A DNA stretch of 5,528 nucleotides from Limisphaerales bacterium (GCA_027451565.1 DAIDJC010000209.1:1-5528); one strand, 5' to 3'; numbered from the stretch's first letter, positions 1 to 5,528 are shown. Translations and numbers: made by a program. The notes: generated by a model not told the origin, from the sequence alone.

Positions 1-135
1 GATGCGGAGCACCAGGAATTCTACGACAATAATACGGACTACGGCTACAGTCAGGTGGTGATCGCCCCCAAATTAAAAAAACTGGAAAAGGAAAATTGGA
101 TCAAGGCAACACCCCAGACCGGCCCGGCCCGCTGA
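1..135 (+). CDS. msrA: Peptide-methionine (S)-S-oxide reductase MsrA, C-terminal fragment (5' end outside window)
   Basis: Frame 1 is open from the first base to a TGA at 133-135 and gives 44 residues. The segment HQEFYDNN, then GY, then VIAPKLKKLEKE matches the usual end of MsrA proteins: a HQ-(F/Y)-Y-x-NN stretch, a GY pair and a VIAPK-type helix. MsrA reduces the S-epimer of methionine sulfoxide in proteins, with electrons from thioredoxin. The catalytic GCFW motif lies near the N-terminus and is outside the window, so activity cannot be judged. Many relatives have a Cys directly after the GY pair that can act as a recycling residue; this protein has Ser (GYS), so recycling would need another Cys upstream. 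An msrB gene lies on the same strand at 3790, separated by an inverted block. The family call rests on a short tail only. No clear terminator follows the stop. Confidence 0.72.
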   Translation, partial: DAEHQEFYDNNTDYGYSQVVIAPKLKKLEKENWIKATPQTGPAR

Positions 136-302
136 CCGGCTGCCGGAATGCCGCAACTCTCCAAAGTTAAAACCCGGCGCGCCGTGGGAATTTCTGGTCA
201 TGTCCCTGGCTGAACCGAAACGGGCAAAAAGCGAAAAATGCCGCACTCTTTTGTTCCTCTCAACCAGGCAACCAGTGCGACTCCAATTTCCTTGGAATCT
301 TC

Positions 303-986
303 TTAGTTGACCACATAAGGTCGAACGCGGTCAGCCAGAAGACGGTAGCCTGCCGCATCAAAGTGAAGGCCGTCAGGACGATACAGGCTGGGTCGGGGCA
401 GATTGTCTGGACCCAGGGGAATGTCGTAGGTCTCAATGTATTTCAGATAGGATGTTTTGGCCACATACCCGGCCACCAGCGCATTCAACTGCCGTTCCTC
501 CTCGTGCTCGCGCCAGCGCGCCACGCTGGGGCTCCAGGAAATAAAATAAATGATCGCCTGGGGCAGATGAGCATGGACTGCCGTGGCAAAATCCCGAAAA
601 TCGTGAAAAACCTGGTCCGGCGTTTTTCCAGCCCAAAGATCATTGCCTCCCGCCCGCAGGAACACTTTCCGGGGATGGTAAGGGTATAATATCCGCGGTG
701 CAAAATGTGTGGAATCCACGATCTCTGAGCCGCCAAAACCGCGATTAATCACCGGCACACCCGGATAATCCGCCGCCAGGCTGGACCAAAAGCGAATGGT
801 GGAAGACCCAATGAACACAACGCCTCCCTGCGCTGGCGGATGTATCGCATCCATTTTTTCAAACGCCGCTATTTCCTTTTCCCATTTTTGAAAGTCATGA
901 GGACCGGTTTGGGCGATGCCGGAGAATCCCTGCGTCCAGAGAGCCAAAACGACGAGGGGAATTAAAAATGTCCGCAGACCTGTCAT
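303..986 (-). CDS. Secreted SGNH/GDSL-type hydrolase (esterase/lipase family)
   Basis: The 227-residue protein has a signal peptide: MTGLRTF, a hydrophobic core at about residues 7-17, and probable cleavage near SGIA-Q (residue 25). The SGNH blocks are in order. Block I is FIGSSTIRFW with nucleophile Ser62 (GSS in place of the classical GDS). Block II is NRGFGGS at 81-87, providing the oxyanion Gly. Block III is RAGGND at 111-116 with Asn115. Block V is DGLHF at 205-209 with the catalytic Asp205 and His208. The set is complete, so the enzyme is probably active. It resembles the PAF-acetylhydrolase-like branch of single-domain esterases, but the substrate cannot be read from the sequence (an acylated sugar, lipid or small ester are all possible). 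The ATG lies 46 bases after the mnmA stop on the same strand, so co-transcription is plausible. The AGG just before the ATG is too close to be a good ribosome binding site. Confidence 0.9.
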   Translation of the reverse strand: MTGLRTFLIPLVVLALWTQGFSGIAQTGPHDFQKWEKEIAAFEKMDAIHPPAQGGVVFIGSSTIRFWSSLAADYPGVPVINRGFGGSEIVDSTHFAPRILYPYHPRKVFLRAGGNDLWAGKTPDQVFHDFRDFATAVHAHLPQAIIYFISWSPSVARWREHEEERQLNALVAGYVAKTSYLKYIETYDIPLGPDNLPRPSLYRPDGLHFDAAGYRLLADRVRPYVVN

Positions 987-1032
987 GCCTGCAATCGTAA
1001 CGAGCCTGATTCAAAACACCAGCAAACTTGAT

Positions 1033-2118
1033 TCAACGCAGAATCCAGCCGCCCCCGACCACAATATCGTCCTGGTAGAACACTGCGGCCTGGCCCGGGG
1101 TGATGGCCCGCTGCGGCTCATGAAGCGTGACAGAAACCCTGCCGCAGCCATCAGGAGTGATCCTGGCGGCAGCGCCGGGATGGTTGTAGCGTATTTTCGC
1201 CACCACATCCATGGGTTCACTTAAATCCTCAAACAAATGCCAGTGGCAACGGTCCGCCTTGAAGGTGTCCCTGCTCAGCGCGGCATCCTCGCCCACCACC
1301 ACCCGGTTGAGTCCCGCATCAAGGTCCAGAACATAAACAGGCCTGGATGTGGTGATGCCTAATCCTTTCCTTTGGCCAATGGTGAAAAATTCAATGCCCT
1401 GGTGGTGACCCAGGACCCGCCCTTCGGTATCCACGATTTCACCCGCAATATTTGAGGCCATGCCGGATTTCCTCAAAAACCCACCGTAATCATTATCCGG
1501 AACAAAACATATCTCCATGCTTTCCTCCTTGTCGGCAGTTTTAAGCTGGCAATGCCGGGCAACATCACGCGTGTCTCCCTTGGTTTTCTCGCCGAGAGGA
1601 AACAAAGTTCGCGCCAGTTGCTCCTGCCTCAGGGAAAAAAGAAAATAGCTCTGGTCCTTACGTGTGTCCCGTCCTCGCTTGAGCAGATAACGCGAACCCT
1701 CGCCATCCTTTTCCACCCTCGCGAAATGGCCCGTTGCAATGTAATCCGCCCCCAATTGATCCGCCCAATTGAGGAGCCGTCCAAATTTGAGGTTTTGATT
1801 GCACATCACGCACGGATTGGGTGTGCGCCCAGCCTTGTACTCGCTGGCAAAATACTGGATGACATGCTTTTGAAATTCAGCCGATTCATCCACGAGATAA
1901 TAGGGAATATCCAGCTTGTCACAGACCGATCGGGCATCGGAAACTGCCTGCGGACCGCAACACTTGTCCTCGGCGCGTTGAACGCAATCCTGGGGCCACA
2001 GCTTCAATGTGATGCCGATCACCTCGTAGCCCTGAGCCAGCAACAAGGCCGCCGTGGCGGAGGAATCCACCCCGCCGCTCATGCCGCAAACCACACGTTT
2101 TCCGTTCGATGCTGCCAC
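1033..2118 (-). CDS. mnmA: tRNA-specific 2-thiouridylase MnmA
   Basis: MnmA uses ATP and a persulfide sulfur donor to make 2-thiouridine at wobble position 34 of Lys, Glu and Gln tRNAs in the cytoplasm. Numbering here is from the in-frame TTG at 2133 (366 residues). The PP-loop SGGVDSS is at 19-25. The catalytic Cys is the second one in NPCVMCN (Cys111), and the persulfide-carrying Cys is in EICFV (Cys209). The tRNA-binding and C-terminal barrel landmarks are present: ATGHFAR at 133-139, FTIGQRKGLG at 250-259 and IRYNHPG at 314-320. The length matches the family (about 360-370). I prefer the GTG at 2118 (residue 6) as the start. It has GGAG nine bases upstream, and it leaves about 12 residues before GMSGG, as is usual, whereas the TTG has no Shine-Dalgarno. 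All key residues are intact. The hydrolase gene follows after 46 bases. Confidence 0.95.
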   Translation of the reverse strand: MAASNGKRVVCGMSGGVDSSATAALLLAQGYEVIGITLKLWPQDCVQRAEDKCCGPQAVSDARSVCDKLDIPYYLVDESAEFQKHVIQYFASEYKAGRTPNPCVMCNQNLKFGRLLNWADQLGADYIATGHFARVEKDGEGSRYLLKRGRDTRKDQSYFLFSLRQEQLARTLFPLGEKTKGDTRDVARHCQLKTADKEESMEICFVPDNDYGGFLRKSGMASNIAGEIVDTEGRVLGHHQGIEFFTIGQRKGLGITTSRPVYVLDLDAGLNRVVVGEDAALSRDTFKADRCHWHLFEDLSEPMDVVAKIRYNHPGAAARITPDGCGRVSVTLHEPQRAITPGQAAVFYQDDIVVGGGWILR

Positions 2119-2127
2119 AAATTTAAA

Positions 2128-2133
2128 CTCCAA
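2128..2133 (-). promoter_or_regulatory. Ribosome binding site TTGGAG that decides the mnmA start
   Basis: Read on the minus strand, TTGGAG contains GGAG followed by nine bases and then GTG (2118-2116). This is the best Shine-Dalgarno match near the mnmA 5' end. The TTG that would give the longest open frame is itself the first three bases of this site, so the two starts are mutually exclusive readings. The assignment is by motif and spacing only. Confidence 0.5.
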
Positions 2134-2185
2134 TTTTCACCATTCGGGAATGATTGCAAACAGGCCCCGTTCTCCAACCCTTTCA

Positions 2186-2206
2186 AGTCCTTGCTCCTTG
2201 ATCCTT
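2186..2206 (-). repeat. Three tandem 7-base units in the mnmA leader
   Basis: On the minus strand the units read AAGGATC, AAGGAGC and AAGGACT, end to end, about 70-90 bases upstream of the mnmA start. The consensus AAGGANC carries a Shine-Dalgarno-like core three times. No convincing gene starts directly downstream of them: a TTG frame exists but codes for nothing recognisable. The units could be a chance microrepeat, a protein or RNA binding array, or ribosome standby sites. The rest of the gap between mnmA and the RRM-gene terminator (about 2207-2303) is AT-rich at 2203-2232 and could hold the mnmA promoter, but I see no clean -35/-10 pair. Confidence 0.4.
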
Positions 2207-2303
2207 AAAATTAAATGGGATTAAAAATAAACCGCATCATCCAAGTTTGGCAGGCTAGCAGGGGTTCCAGCAGGATTTCCGTGCATCGGGCCTGGAATGC
2301 CAT

Positions 2304-2338
2304 AGAAAAATGGGGCCGGCAAAGATACCGGCCCCATT
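2304..2338 (-). terminator. Rho-independent terminator of the RRM-protein gene
   Basis: On the minus strand an 11-bp perfect stem (arms 2328-2338 and 2309-2319, core GGGGCCGG/CCGGCCCC) encloses an 8-base loop. It is followed by a run of T (2310-2306, partly overlapping the last stem pairs) and then CTATGG. It begins about 35 bases after the stop of the RRM gene. On the plus strand no T-run follows the stem, so it acts in one direction. It separates the RRM gene from mnmA, which therefore needs its own promoter or depends on read-through. Confidence 0.9.
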
Positions 2339-2372
2339 GATAAAAACCACTCAGAAACCGGGACAAGCCCGA

Positions 2373-2693
2373 TTAATAGCGCTCACGGCGTCCACCGCCA
2401 TTGAACTCGCGGCGACCCCCACCGCCGCCTCCTGGGGGACGTTCTTCACGGGGCCGGGCCACATTGACTGTCAATGCGCGTCCGTCCAGTTGGGCGCCGT
2501 TCATTCCTGCAACGGCCTTTTGAGCTTCCTCAGCGGTGCTCATGGTCACAAAACCAAAGCCACGGGGGCGGTTGGTCATACGATCCATCATCAGGATCGT
2601 CTCAGTGACGGTGCCGAAGGCTGCAAATGCATCCTGAAGGGCGTTTTCGGTGGTGTTGAAGGAGAGATTTCCTACAAACAATTTGTTACTCAT
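2373..2693 (-). CDS. Small glycine/arginine-tailed RNA-binding protein with one RRM domain
   Basis: The protein has 106 residues when started at the ATG 2693. The RRM spans about 4-80, with RNP2 as LFVGNLS (5-11) and RNP1 as RGFGFVTM (44-51); the aromatic residues Phe6, Phe46 and Phe48 are in the RNA-contacting positions. The tail (82-106) is a short basic Gly-rich segment with GGGGGG and GGGRRER. This is the architecture of the small bacterial Rbp proteins known from cyanobacteria and also found in Verrucomicrobiota and related phyla. Some cyanobacterial members are cold-induced, and they bind single-stranded RNA in the cytoplasm. The frame is open back to a TTG at 2756, but homology begins at MSNKLFVGN, so the ATG at 2693 is chosen although it lacks a Shine-Dalgarno. 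A strong terminator follows, so the gene looks monocistronic. The upstream leader contains hairpins. The cellular target is unknown. Confidence 0.93.
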   Translation of the reverse strand: MSNKLFVGNLSFNTTENALQDAFAAFGTVTETILMMDRMTNRPRGFGFVTMSTAEEAQKAVAGMNGAQLDGRALTVNVARPREERPPGGGGGGRREFNGGGRRERY

Positions 2694-2737
2694 TTGATTT
2701 GATACTGTCCGACTAACACTGCACTCACCAGACTGTT

Positions 2738-2777
2738 CCCGAACCTCGGGTTTCAAATCATCACTGAACCAGGTTCA
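2738..2777 (-). promoter_or_regulatory. Two inverted repeats in the leader of the RRM gene
   Basis: TGAACC-A-GGTTCA (2765-2777) is a perfect 6-bp inverted repeat with a one-base centre. CCCGA-ACC-TCGGG (2738-2750) is a perfect 5-bp stem with a 3-base loop. Both lie 45-85 bases upstream of the RRM-gene ATG and share a GAACC/GGTTC core. The first could be a protein operator (its loop is too small for RNA as drawn). The second could be an RNA hairpin in the 5' leader, where an RNA-binding protein might act on its own message. Only the symmetry is seen; the function is inferred. Confidence 0.35.
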
Positions 2778-2829
2778 CTTGAAGATTTTCCATGCCATGG
2801 GACTGACAAGCTATCTAACAGATGCTCAT

Positions 2830-2857
2830 AATCTACCCCACCCGGCAAAAATAGCAA
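2830..2857 (-). promoter_or_regulatory. Candidate promoter for the RRM gene (weak)
   Basis: On the minus strand TTGCTA (2857-2852) is followed after 16 bases by TAGATT (2835-2830), each matching four of six bases of the sigma-70 consensus. An alternative is TTGAAA (2879-2874) with the extended -10-like TGC-TATTTT (2856-2848), but its spacing of 20 is long. Either would give a leader of at least 120 bases. This is a motif guess in an AT-rich stretch. Confidence 0.22.
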
Positions 2858-3061
2858 CGACAAAATGACAAACTTTCAACGGATTTAAATTAAATTTTCT
2901 AATAACCATCCGCGAAACAGCAGCCCTTGTGCGCCTTGTCGCGGGCATTTCCCAAGGCCAAAACACCCTCCCTTCCCGGTCATTGGACCCAAATCACCTT
3001 CTGGGTGGGGTCAACTGCATCACATGCCCGTTTTTTAAACTTCAAAACCCAAACCTAAAAA

Positions 3062-3793
3062 ATGGGAAAGTGGTGTGCCCTTGTTAAAAATGCCATTCAA
3101 CAGTATGTTTCCCGCATGAGCGACCAAACCAGTTATGTTCATGAGGATCCATGGAGAATTTTCCGCATCATGGCAGAATTTGTGGATTCTTTTCAAACCA
3201 TGTCCCAAGTCGGTCCGGCGGCGACCATCTTTGGGTCCGCCCGCACCAAGCCGGAGGATCATTACTATCAGGCGGCAATGGCCATCGCAAAGGGGTTGGC
3301 TCATCAAAATATCGCGGTGGTGACAGGTGGAGGCCCGGGCATCATGGAGGCGGCCAACAAGGGAGCGGCGCAGGCCGGTGGAAAATCGGTGGGTTTGAAC
3401 ATCGAACTTCCCCACGAACAAACGGGCAACCGCTTTTCCAACATCCCGATTCATTTTCATTATTTTTTTGCGCGAAAAGTGTGTTTCGTCAAATACAGCC
3501 TTGGATTTATTTTCATGCCGGGCGGTTTCGGGACCTTGGACGAATTTTTTGAGGTGCTTACCCTGGTGCAGACCCAGAGAATCCCGCAGTTCCCCTTGGT
3601 GCTTTTTGGAACAGATCATTGGCGCGGCCTGCTGCTGTGGATGAAATCGCGGCTGGATAAAAATCACTTCATAAGTCCCGGAGATTTGGAACTGGTCCAA
3701 TTGACCGACGACCCTGAGGAGGTGGTTAAAATCATCATGGATTATGAACGCCGCGTTGGAACGCCCGGCAATCTCTCGAAAGCCTTTTCATGA
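3062..3793 (+). CDS. LOG-family (TIGR00730-type) Rossmann-fold nucleotide-processing protein
   Basis: The protein has 243 residues. Members hydrolyse the N-glycosidic bond of nucleoside 5'-monophosphates; in plants and some bacteria the substrate is cytokinin riboside monophosphate, while elsewhere ordinary AMP-like nucleotides are used. Landmarks in order are FGSAR (57-61), the phosphate-binding GGGPGIMEAAN (89-99), the ARK segment (137-139) with conserved Arg138, and the signature PGGFGTLDE (153-161), which fits PGGxGTxxE with catalytic Glu161. The fold is complete with no membrane segment, so it is cytoplasmic. The ATG at 3062 gives the longest frame, but the ATG at 3116 (MSDQTSYVHEDPWRIF) is just as likely, since family similarity begins around DPWRIFRIM; neither has a clear Shine-Dalgarno. 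The stop overlaps the next gene as ATGA, implying translational coupling with msrB. Cytokinin production cannot be inferred, because no isopentenyltransferase is visible here. Confidence 0.9.
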   Translation: MGKWCALVKNAIQQYVSRMSDQTSYVHEDPWRIFRIMAEFVDSFQTMSQVGPAATIFGSARTKPEDHYYQAAMAIAKGLAHQNIAVVTGGGPGIMEAANKGAAQAGGKSVGLNIELPHEQTGNRFSNIPIHFHYFFARKVCFVKYSLGFIFMPGGFGTLDEFFEVLTLVQTQRIPQFPLVLFGTDHWRGLLLWMKSRLDKNHFISPGDLELVQLTDDPEEVVKIIMDYERRVGTPGNLSKAFS

Positions 3794-4494
3794 TCAAAAT
3801 GACCCAAAACCCCTGCGAAGCGAATGACCAGCCCGGCGCCCGCATGCTTTCAAGGACAATGATAAGTTCAATGAAATGCATCTCTGTGGCAGGAATAGCA
3901 TTGCTGATGTCAACCAGTCCCGTCTGCATGACAGCCAGGGCTGACCTGCCCCAGACTCATTCCGAAACAGCCGCCGCCGCAACCACCCACGCTCAAAACA
4001 TGACGCCTTACACAAAACCCCCTGATACGGTGTTGCGCAAGCAACTGACCCGGGAACAGTACGAAGTCACCCAGAAAGCAGCCACCGAGCCTCCGTTTCG
4101 CAATGCTTTTTGGGACAACCATGAACCGGGCATTTACGTGGACGTGGTCTCGGGAGATCCTCTCTTCAGTTCCCTGGACAAATTTGATTCCGGCTGTGGC
4201 TGGCCCAGTTTCAGCAAGCCTGTCGCAACAGCCAAGGTGGTGGAGAAGGAGGATTATTCCTATGGAATGGACCGCACGGAAGTGAGATCTTCCCTGGCTG
4301 ATTCGCACCTGGGCCACGTTTTCGATGATGGCCCTGGGCCTTCGCACCTGCGATATTGCATCAATTCCGCCGCCCTGCGTTTTATTCCAGTCCAGGAAAT
4401 GGAGGCCAAGGGATATGGCAACCTGCTTGGACCCTTTATCAAGGCAGGACTTTACAAGGCGCCTGGCACAAACGCCCCGCCAACCAATCCGTGA
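3790..4494 (+). CDS. msrB: Exported peptide-methionine (R)-S-oxide reductase MsrB
   Basis: MsrB reduces the R-epimer of methionine sulfoxide in proteins. The 234-residue frame has a hydrophobic signal (about 31-45, ISVAGIALLMSTSPV) with probable cleavage at TARA-D (residue 51), then a Thr/Ala-rich linker and the MsrB domain from about 84 to 210. Seen in order are LTREQYEVTQ, FWDNHEPGIY, FDSGCGWPSF with resolving Cys136, RTEVRS, DSHLGHVFDDGP, and RYCINSAALRF with catalytic Cys190. The two CxxC pairs of zinc-type MsrB are absent (SGDP and SLAD occupy those places), so this is the zinc-less form that regenerates through Cys136-Cys190. The first ATG overlaps the stop of the LOG gene (ATGA). However, 27 residues before MKCISV make an unusually long n-region, so a start at 3844, 3859 or 3871 (Met19, 24 or 28) would give a more ordinary signal peptide. 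A periplasmic reductant partner is expected but is not in view. Confidence 0.93.
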   Translation: MIKMTQNPCEANDQPGARMLSRTMISSMKCISVAGIALLMSTSPVCMTARADLPQTHSETAAAATTHAQNMTPYTKPPDTVLRKQLTREQYEVTQKAATEPPFRNAFWDNHEPGIYVDVVSGDPLFSSLDKFDSGCGWPSFSKPVATAKVVEKEDYSYGMDRTEVRSSLADSHLGHVFDDGPGPSHLRYCINSAALRFIPVQEMEAKGYGNLLGPFIKAGLYKAPGTNAPPTNP

Positions 4495-4569
4495 GTTCGC
4501 GGCGGGGAAAAATGAAAGCCCCGTGGGCGGGCGCCAACCTGCCACAGACCGCCAGCTTGGAACACTCCC

Positions 4570-5528
4570 ATGCAGGCATTGATTGAAGAAGTTCGCTCCC
4601 CGCATACTCCCGACACATTGGTGGATGATCTCCTTCGTGCCGGCGAGGATGGGGTTGCATTGCTTCAAAGCACTGTTCCCATCTCTCCTTGCGCGCGCTT
4701 CTCCCTTGTCGCCGCCCGCCCTTTTCTCAAATTCCAGTCCCGCGGTTTCGCCTGTGAAACCTGGGGTAAAAACCATCGCCGGGCGCGCTGCCATTTCGCC
4801 AATCCCTGGAATCACCTCGAAACCCTGCTCGCCAGGTACGAGGAATTGGAAGGAGGGAATCTGGGGTTCCCATTGGGCGGCATCCTGGGGTATTGGGGCT
4901 ACGACCTTAAACGGTCCATTGAGCCTAAATTAAGGCATCGCGCAGAAAATGACCTGGACCTGCCGGATTGCAGGCTGGGTTTCTACGGCAGCTTGGTGGT
5001 ATTTGATCATCTCCAGGATAAAGTCCTGGCGGTTGCCACCGGCCTGCAAGAGGATGGCAGCCGCGATCCGCTGCAGGCTCGAAAGGACCTGAAGTTTTGG
5101 AAGGAGCATCTCACCTTGTCCCCGGCACCTGCCGCCATCCCGGACAACCCGCCAAGTCAAAACCGCTTGCGGACACGGAGTTTCAAACCCGCCTGGTCCT
5201 CAAACCTGTCGCGGCAGGATTTCATCGAGTCTGTGGCCCAGGCCCAGGCCTATATCCAGAGAGGAGATATTTACCAGGTCAACTTATCCCGTCGCATCAG
5301 CGCTACCGTCATGGAAACAGGTTGGGACTTCTACCGGCGCCTCGCCGCAACATCGCCTGCTCCTTTTTCCGCCTACCTGGACGCGGGGCATTTTGCCGTG
5401 ATCTCCTCCTCTCCCGAGCAGTTCCTGCATATGCAAGACCGCCATGTGGTCACCAGCCCCATTAAAGGCACACGCCCCCGGGGACAAAATGAGGCGGAAG
5501 ACAAACGACTGGCCGTGGAATTGCAAAC
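4570..5528 (+). CDS. pabB: Aminodeoxychorismate synthase component I (PabB), 3' end outside window
   Basis: The frame is open from ATG 4570 to the window edge (319 complete codons), so the C-terminal third is missing. PabB aminates chorismate to 4-amino-4-deoxychorismate for p-aminobenzoate and folate synthesis, using ammonia from the glutaminase PabA. An N-terminal TrpE/PabB-type domain covers about 15-155 (ARFSLVAARPFLKF, then GGILGYWGYD). The chorismate-binding domain begins at about 215 (SRQDFIESVAQAQAYI), followed by GDIYQVNLS (232-240), SSSPEQF (279-285) and PIKGTRPRG (297-305). Lys299 in PIKGT separates PabB from TrpE, which has Ala (PIAGT) there; in E. coli PabB this Lys forms a covalent intermediate. 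The start has GGAA seven bases upstream and no in-frame earlier start of merit. The 75-base gap from msrB suggests the same transcript. A C-terminal fusion to aminodeoxychorismate lyase, seen in some bacteria, cannot be checked here. Confidence 0.93.
   Translation, partial: MQALIEEVRSPHTPDTLVDDLLRAGEDGVALLQSTVPISPCARFSLVAARPFLKFQSRGFACETWGKNHRRARCHFANPWNHLETLLARYEELEGGNLGFPLGGILGYWGYDLKRSIEPKLRHRAENDLDLPDCRLGFYGSLVVFDHLQDKVLAVATGLQEDGSRDPLQARKDLKFWKEHLTLSPAPAAIPDNPPSQNRLRTRSFKPAWSSNLSRQDFIESVAQAQAYIQRGDIYQVNLSRRISATVMETGWDFYRRLAATSPAPFSAYLDAGHFAVISSSPEQFLHMQDRHVVTSPIKGTRPRGQNEAEDKRLAVELQ

Larger units (their letters stand above)
2694..3061. other. Divergent intergenic region between the RRM gene and the LOG gene
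   Basis: These 368 bases hold no convincing gene on either strand. The left part (2694-2830) is probably the transcribed leader of the RRM gene and contains two small inverted repeats. The middle (2830-2906) is AT-rich, with a TTTAAATTAAATTTT-like core at about 2883-2898, and is the most likely place for promoters in both directions. The right part (2985-3036) has overlapping GACCC/GGGTC and ACCCA/TGGGT pairings and a GCAT-CAC-ATGC mini-hairpin followed three bases later by six T. That last element is too weak to call a terminator. No strong promoter for the LOG-msrB unit could be assigned. Confidence 0.6.

Noticed and set aside
283..302. TCCAA/TTGGA inverted repeat between the msrA end and the hydrolase end, considered as a terminator
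   Set aside because: The stem is only 5 bp and AT-leaning, with no T-run on either strand.
363..689. Open frame on the plus strand across the SGNH hydrolase gene
   Set aside because: It lies wholly opposite a gene with a complete set of catalytic motifs, and its translation shows no domain or signal.
1552..2208. 218-codon plus-strand frame opposite mnmA
   Set aside because: It is the antisense shadow of the conserved MnmA coding sequence; the product looks like no known family.
2310..2702. Plus-strand frame opposite the RRM gene
   Set aside because: It starts inside the terminator hairpin and is antisense to the clear RNP1/RNP2 gene.
2694..2756. N-terminal extension of the RRM protein from a TTG at 2756
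   Set aside because: The added 21 residues have no similarity to RRM proteins, and the ATG at 2693 coincides with the usual family start.
3017..3036. GCAT-CAC-ATGC hairpin followed by TTTTTT on the plus strand, considered as a terminator
   Set aside because: The stem has four pairs only, and no plus-strand gene lies upstream of it; more likely chance near the LOG promoter region.
4512..4586. 24-codon frame with a purine-rich upstream sequence before pabB
   Set aside because: It is too short and has no recognisable features; kept only as part of the leader observation, not as a gene.
3910..4815. 301-codon minus-strand frame opposite msrB and the start of pabB
   Set aside because: It is antisense to two well-supported genes and their gap; the product is low-complexity and unrecognisable.
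1..5528. Mobile element, CRISPR array, toxin-antitoxin, phage or tRNA/rRNA genes
   Set aside because: I looked for repeats with regular spacing, terminal inverted repeats, transposase motifs and cloverleaf patterns on both strands and found none that held up.

Overview
This is a compact chromosomal window from a bacterium of moderate-to-high GC. It holds housekeeping and stress-repair genes and shows no mobile element, CRISPR array, rRNA or tRNA. The short glycine-tailed single-RRM protein, the scarcity of strong Shine-Dalgarno sites and the gene content suggest a Verrucomicrobiota-like or related PVC-group organism. That assignment is an inference from protein flavour and could be wrong.

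Layout, left to right. The window opens with the last 44 codons of a plus-strand gene that resembles the C-terminus of methionine sulfoxide reductase A (msrA). A minus-strand block follows. Read in its own direction it starts with a 106-residue RRM protein (2693 to 2373), closed by a strong Rho-independent terminator at about 2304-2338. Next comes mnmA, the tRNA 2-thiouridylase (about 2118 to 1033), and 46 bases later a secreted SGNH/GDSL-type hydrolase (986 to 303). mnmA and the hydrolase could be co-transcribed. The 368-base gap 2694-3061 separates this block from a plus-strand block and holds the likely structured leader of the RRM gene.

The plus-strand block starts with a LOG-family Rossmann nucleotide-processing enzyme (3062-3793). 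An ATGA overlap leads directly into a zinc-less, signal-peptide-bearing methionine sulfoxide reductase B (msrB, 3790-4494). After 75 bases comes pabB, aminodeoxychorismate synthase component I (from 4570), which runs off the right edge. The Lys in its PIKGT motif marks it as PabB rather than TrpE.

Functionally the genes cover protein oxidation repair (MsrA and an exported MsrB), tRNA wobble modification (MnmA), RNA binding (RRM protein), nucleotide turnover (LOG family) and folate synthesis (PabB). I see no convincing novel system. The points most worth a second look are the translationally coupled LOG-msrB pair, the hairpin-bearing leader of the RRM gene, and several start-codon decisions (mnmA, LOG, msrB).
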